Positions 6,512 to 6,888 of a DNA stretch of 6,888 bases are shown one piece after another; position 1 is the first letter of the stretch, and every line of letters starts with the position of its first letter. This DNA is from Hyphomicrobiales bacterium (GTDB lineage Bacteria; Pseudomonadota; Alphaproteobacteria; Rhizobiales; Beijerinckiaceae): positions 1 through 6,888 of the forward strand of contig JANYDZ010000307.1 in NCBI GenBank assembly GCA_025363375.1, written 5' to 3'. The notes below the pieces were generated by a model that saw only the letters and a program-made list of their open reading frames with translations, did no database searches and had not been told where the DNA came from. Both the position numbers and the translations under genes were made by a program.

Positions 6512-6529
6512 AACCTGGATCGGGATAGC

Positions 6530-6888
6530 TCAAATCGCATCCACAGCCGCCAGTTCTTCCGTGCTCAGATCCCAGCCCGCCGCCTTCACATTGGCCTCCA
6601 CCTGGTCGGCGCGGGTGGCGCCCGCGATAACGCTGCCGACGACCGGCTGCGCCAGCAGCCAGCTCACCGCGAGTTCCAGCAACGTATGTCCGCGCGATTG
6701 CGCGAAATCCGCAAGCTTCTCCATCCGCGCCCAATTTTCCTCGGTGAAAAACACGCCGGAATAATCGCGTTCCGCGCGCTGCATGCGCGAGCCCGCGGGC
6801 AGGGCGGCGTCGCGTTGATATTTGCCCGTGAGCATGCCGCTGGCCAACGGATAATAGGGCAGGATGCCGATGCCGCACGCGCGGGCGG
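6530..6888 (-). CDS. Aldo/keto reductase, C-terminal part (5'-truncated by window edge)
   Basis: About 118 C-terminal residues are visible, ending at TGA (6530-6532). The frame stays open to the right edge, and residues upstream of any possible internal start fit the family (GIGILPYYPLASGMLTGKY), so the gene continues outside. PYYPLASGMLTGKY is the beta-strand and loop near the active site of aldo/keto reductases. LLELAVSWLLAQPVVGSVIAGATRADQVEAN carries the C-terminal NADPH-binding pattern (G-A-T-R-x-x-Q-x-x-x-N), in which the Arg and Asn contact the 2'-phosphate and adenine. The family reduces aldehydes and ketones with NADPH in a cytoplasmic TIM barrel; the catalytic Asp-Tyr-Lys-His part is outside the window. 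The substrate is unknown; the sequence looks like the broad bacterial oxidoreductase subgroup. It precedes the binding-protein gene on the same strand with about 150 bp between, so a shared operon is possible but not required. Confidence 0.92.
   Translation of the reverse strand, partial: ARACGIGILPYYPLASGMLTGKYQRDAALPAGSRMQRAERDYSGVFFTEENWARMEKLADFAQSRGHTLLELAVSWLLAQPVVGSVIAGATRADQVEANVKAAGWDLSTEELAAVDAI

Noticed and set aside
6376..6540. 55-codon N-terminal extension of the binding protein
   Set aside because: It would bury the signal peptide internally and run through the promoter-like region. The AGGAG before the ATG at 6375 fixes the start.

Overview
The window is GC-rich (AT-rich only in short intergenic stretches) and shows strong G/C third-position bias in its coding regions. 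Codon style and gene content suggest a high-GC proteobacterium, most likely an alphaproteobacterium of the Hyphomicrobiales type. This is inferred from composition and protein flavour only; no RNA gene or other taxonomic marker is present.

Positions 1 to about 5110 look like part of an exopolysaccharide or other surface-glycan locus. It holds: (i) the 3' part of a left-handed beta-helix (hexapeptide) acyltransferase on the + strand, cut by the left edge; (ii) a polytopic membrane protein resembling a polysaccharide flippase on the - strand; (iii) a phytanoyl-CoA dioxygenase (PhyH) family protein directly upstream of the flippase, with stop and start codons overlapping as ATGA; (iv) a second, smaller hexapeptide acyltransferase on the + strand, divergent from the dioxygenase; (v) a polyprenyl-phosphate sugar-1-phosphate transferase of the WcaJ type on the - strand, the enzyme that would start the repeat unit on the lipid carrier. 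A plausible working order is priming by the phosphotransferase, acyl decoration by the two acyltransferases, and flipping by the membrane protein. The dioxygenase has no assigned step. Glycosyltransferases, polymerase and export proteins are not in the window.

Positions 5111-5421 form a non-coding gap of about 310 bp. It holds a plausible promoter for the phosphotransferase gene, with a palindrome over its -10 element, and a small hairpin of unknown role. To its right, unrelated to the glycan genes by content, are an ABC-transporter periplasmic binding protein of the NMT1/SsuA type (- strand, clear signal peptide, strong ribosome binding site and a candidate promoter) and the C-terminal part of an aldo/keto reductase (- strand, cut by the right edge). 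The permease and ATPase expected with the binding protein are not visible here.

I see no tRNA, rRNA, insertion sequence, CRISPR array or frameshifted gene. I found no convincing evidence for a wholly new system. The points most worth a second look are the dioxygenase-flippase pair, the operator-like palindromes, and the unpartnered binding protein.
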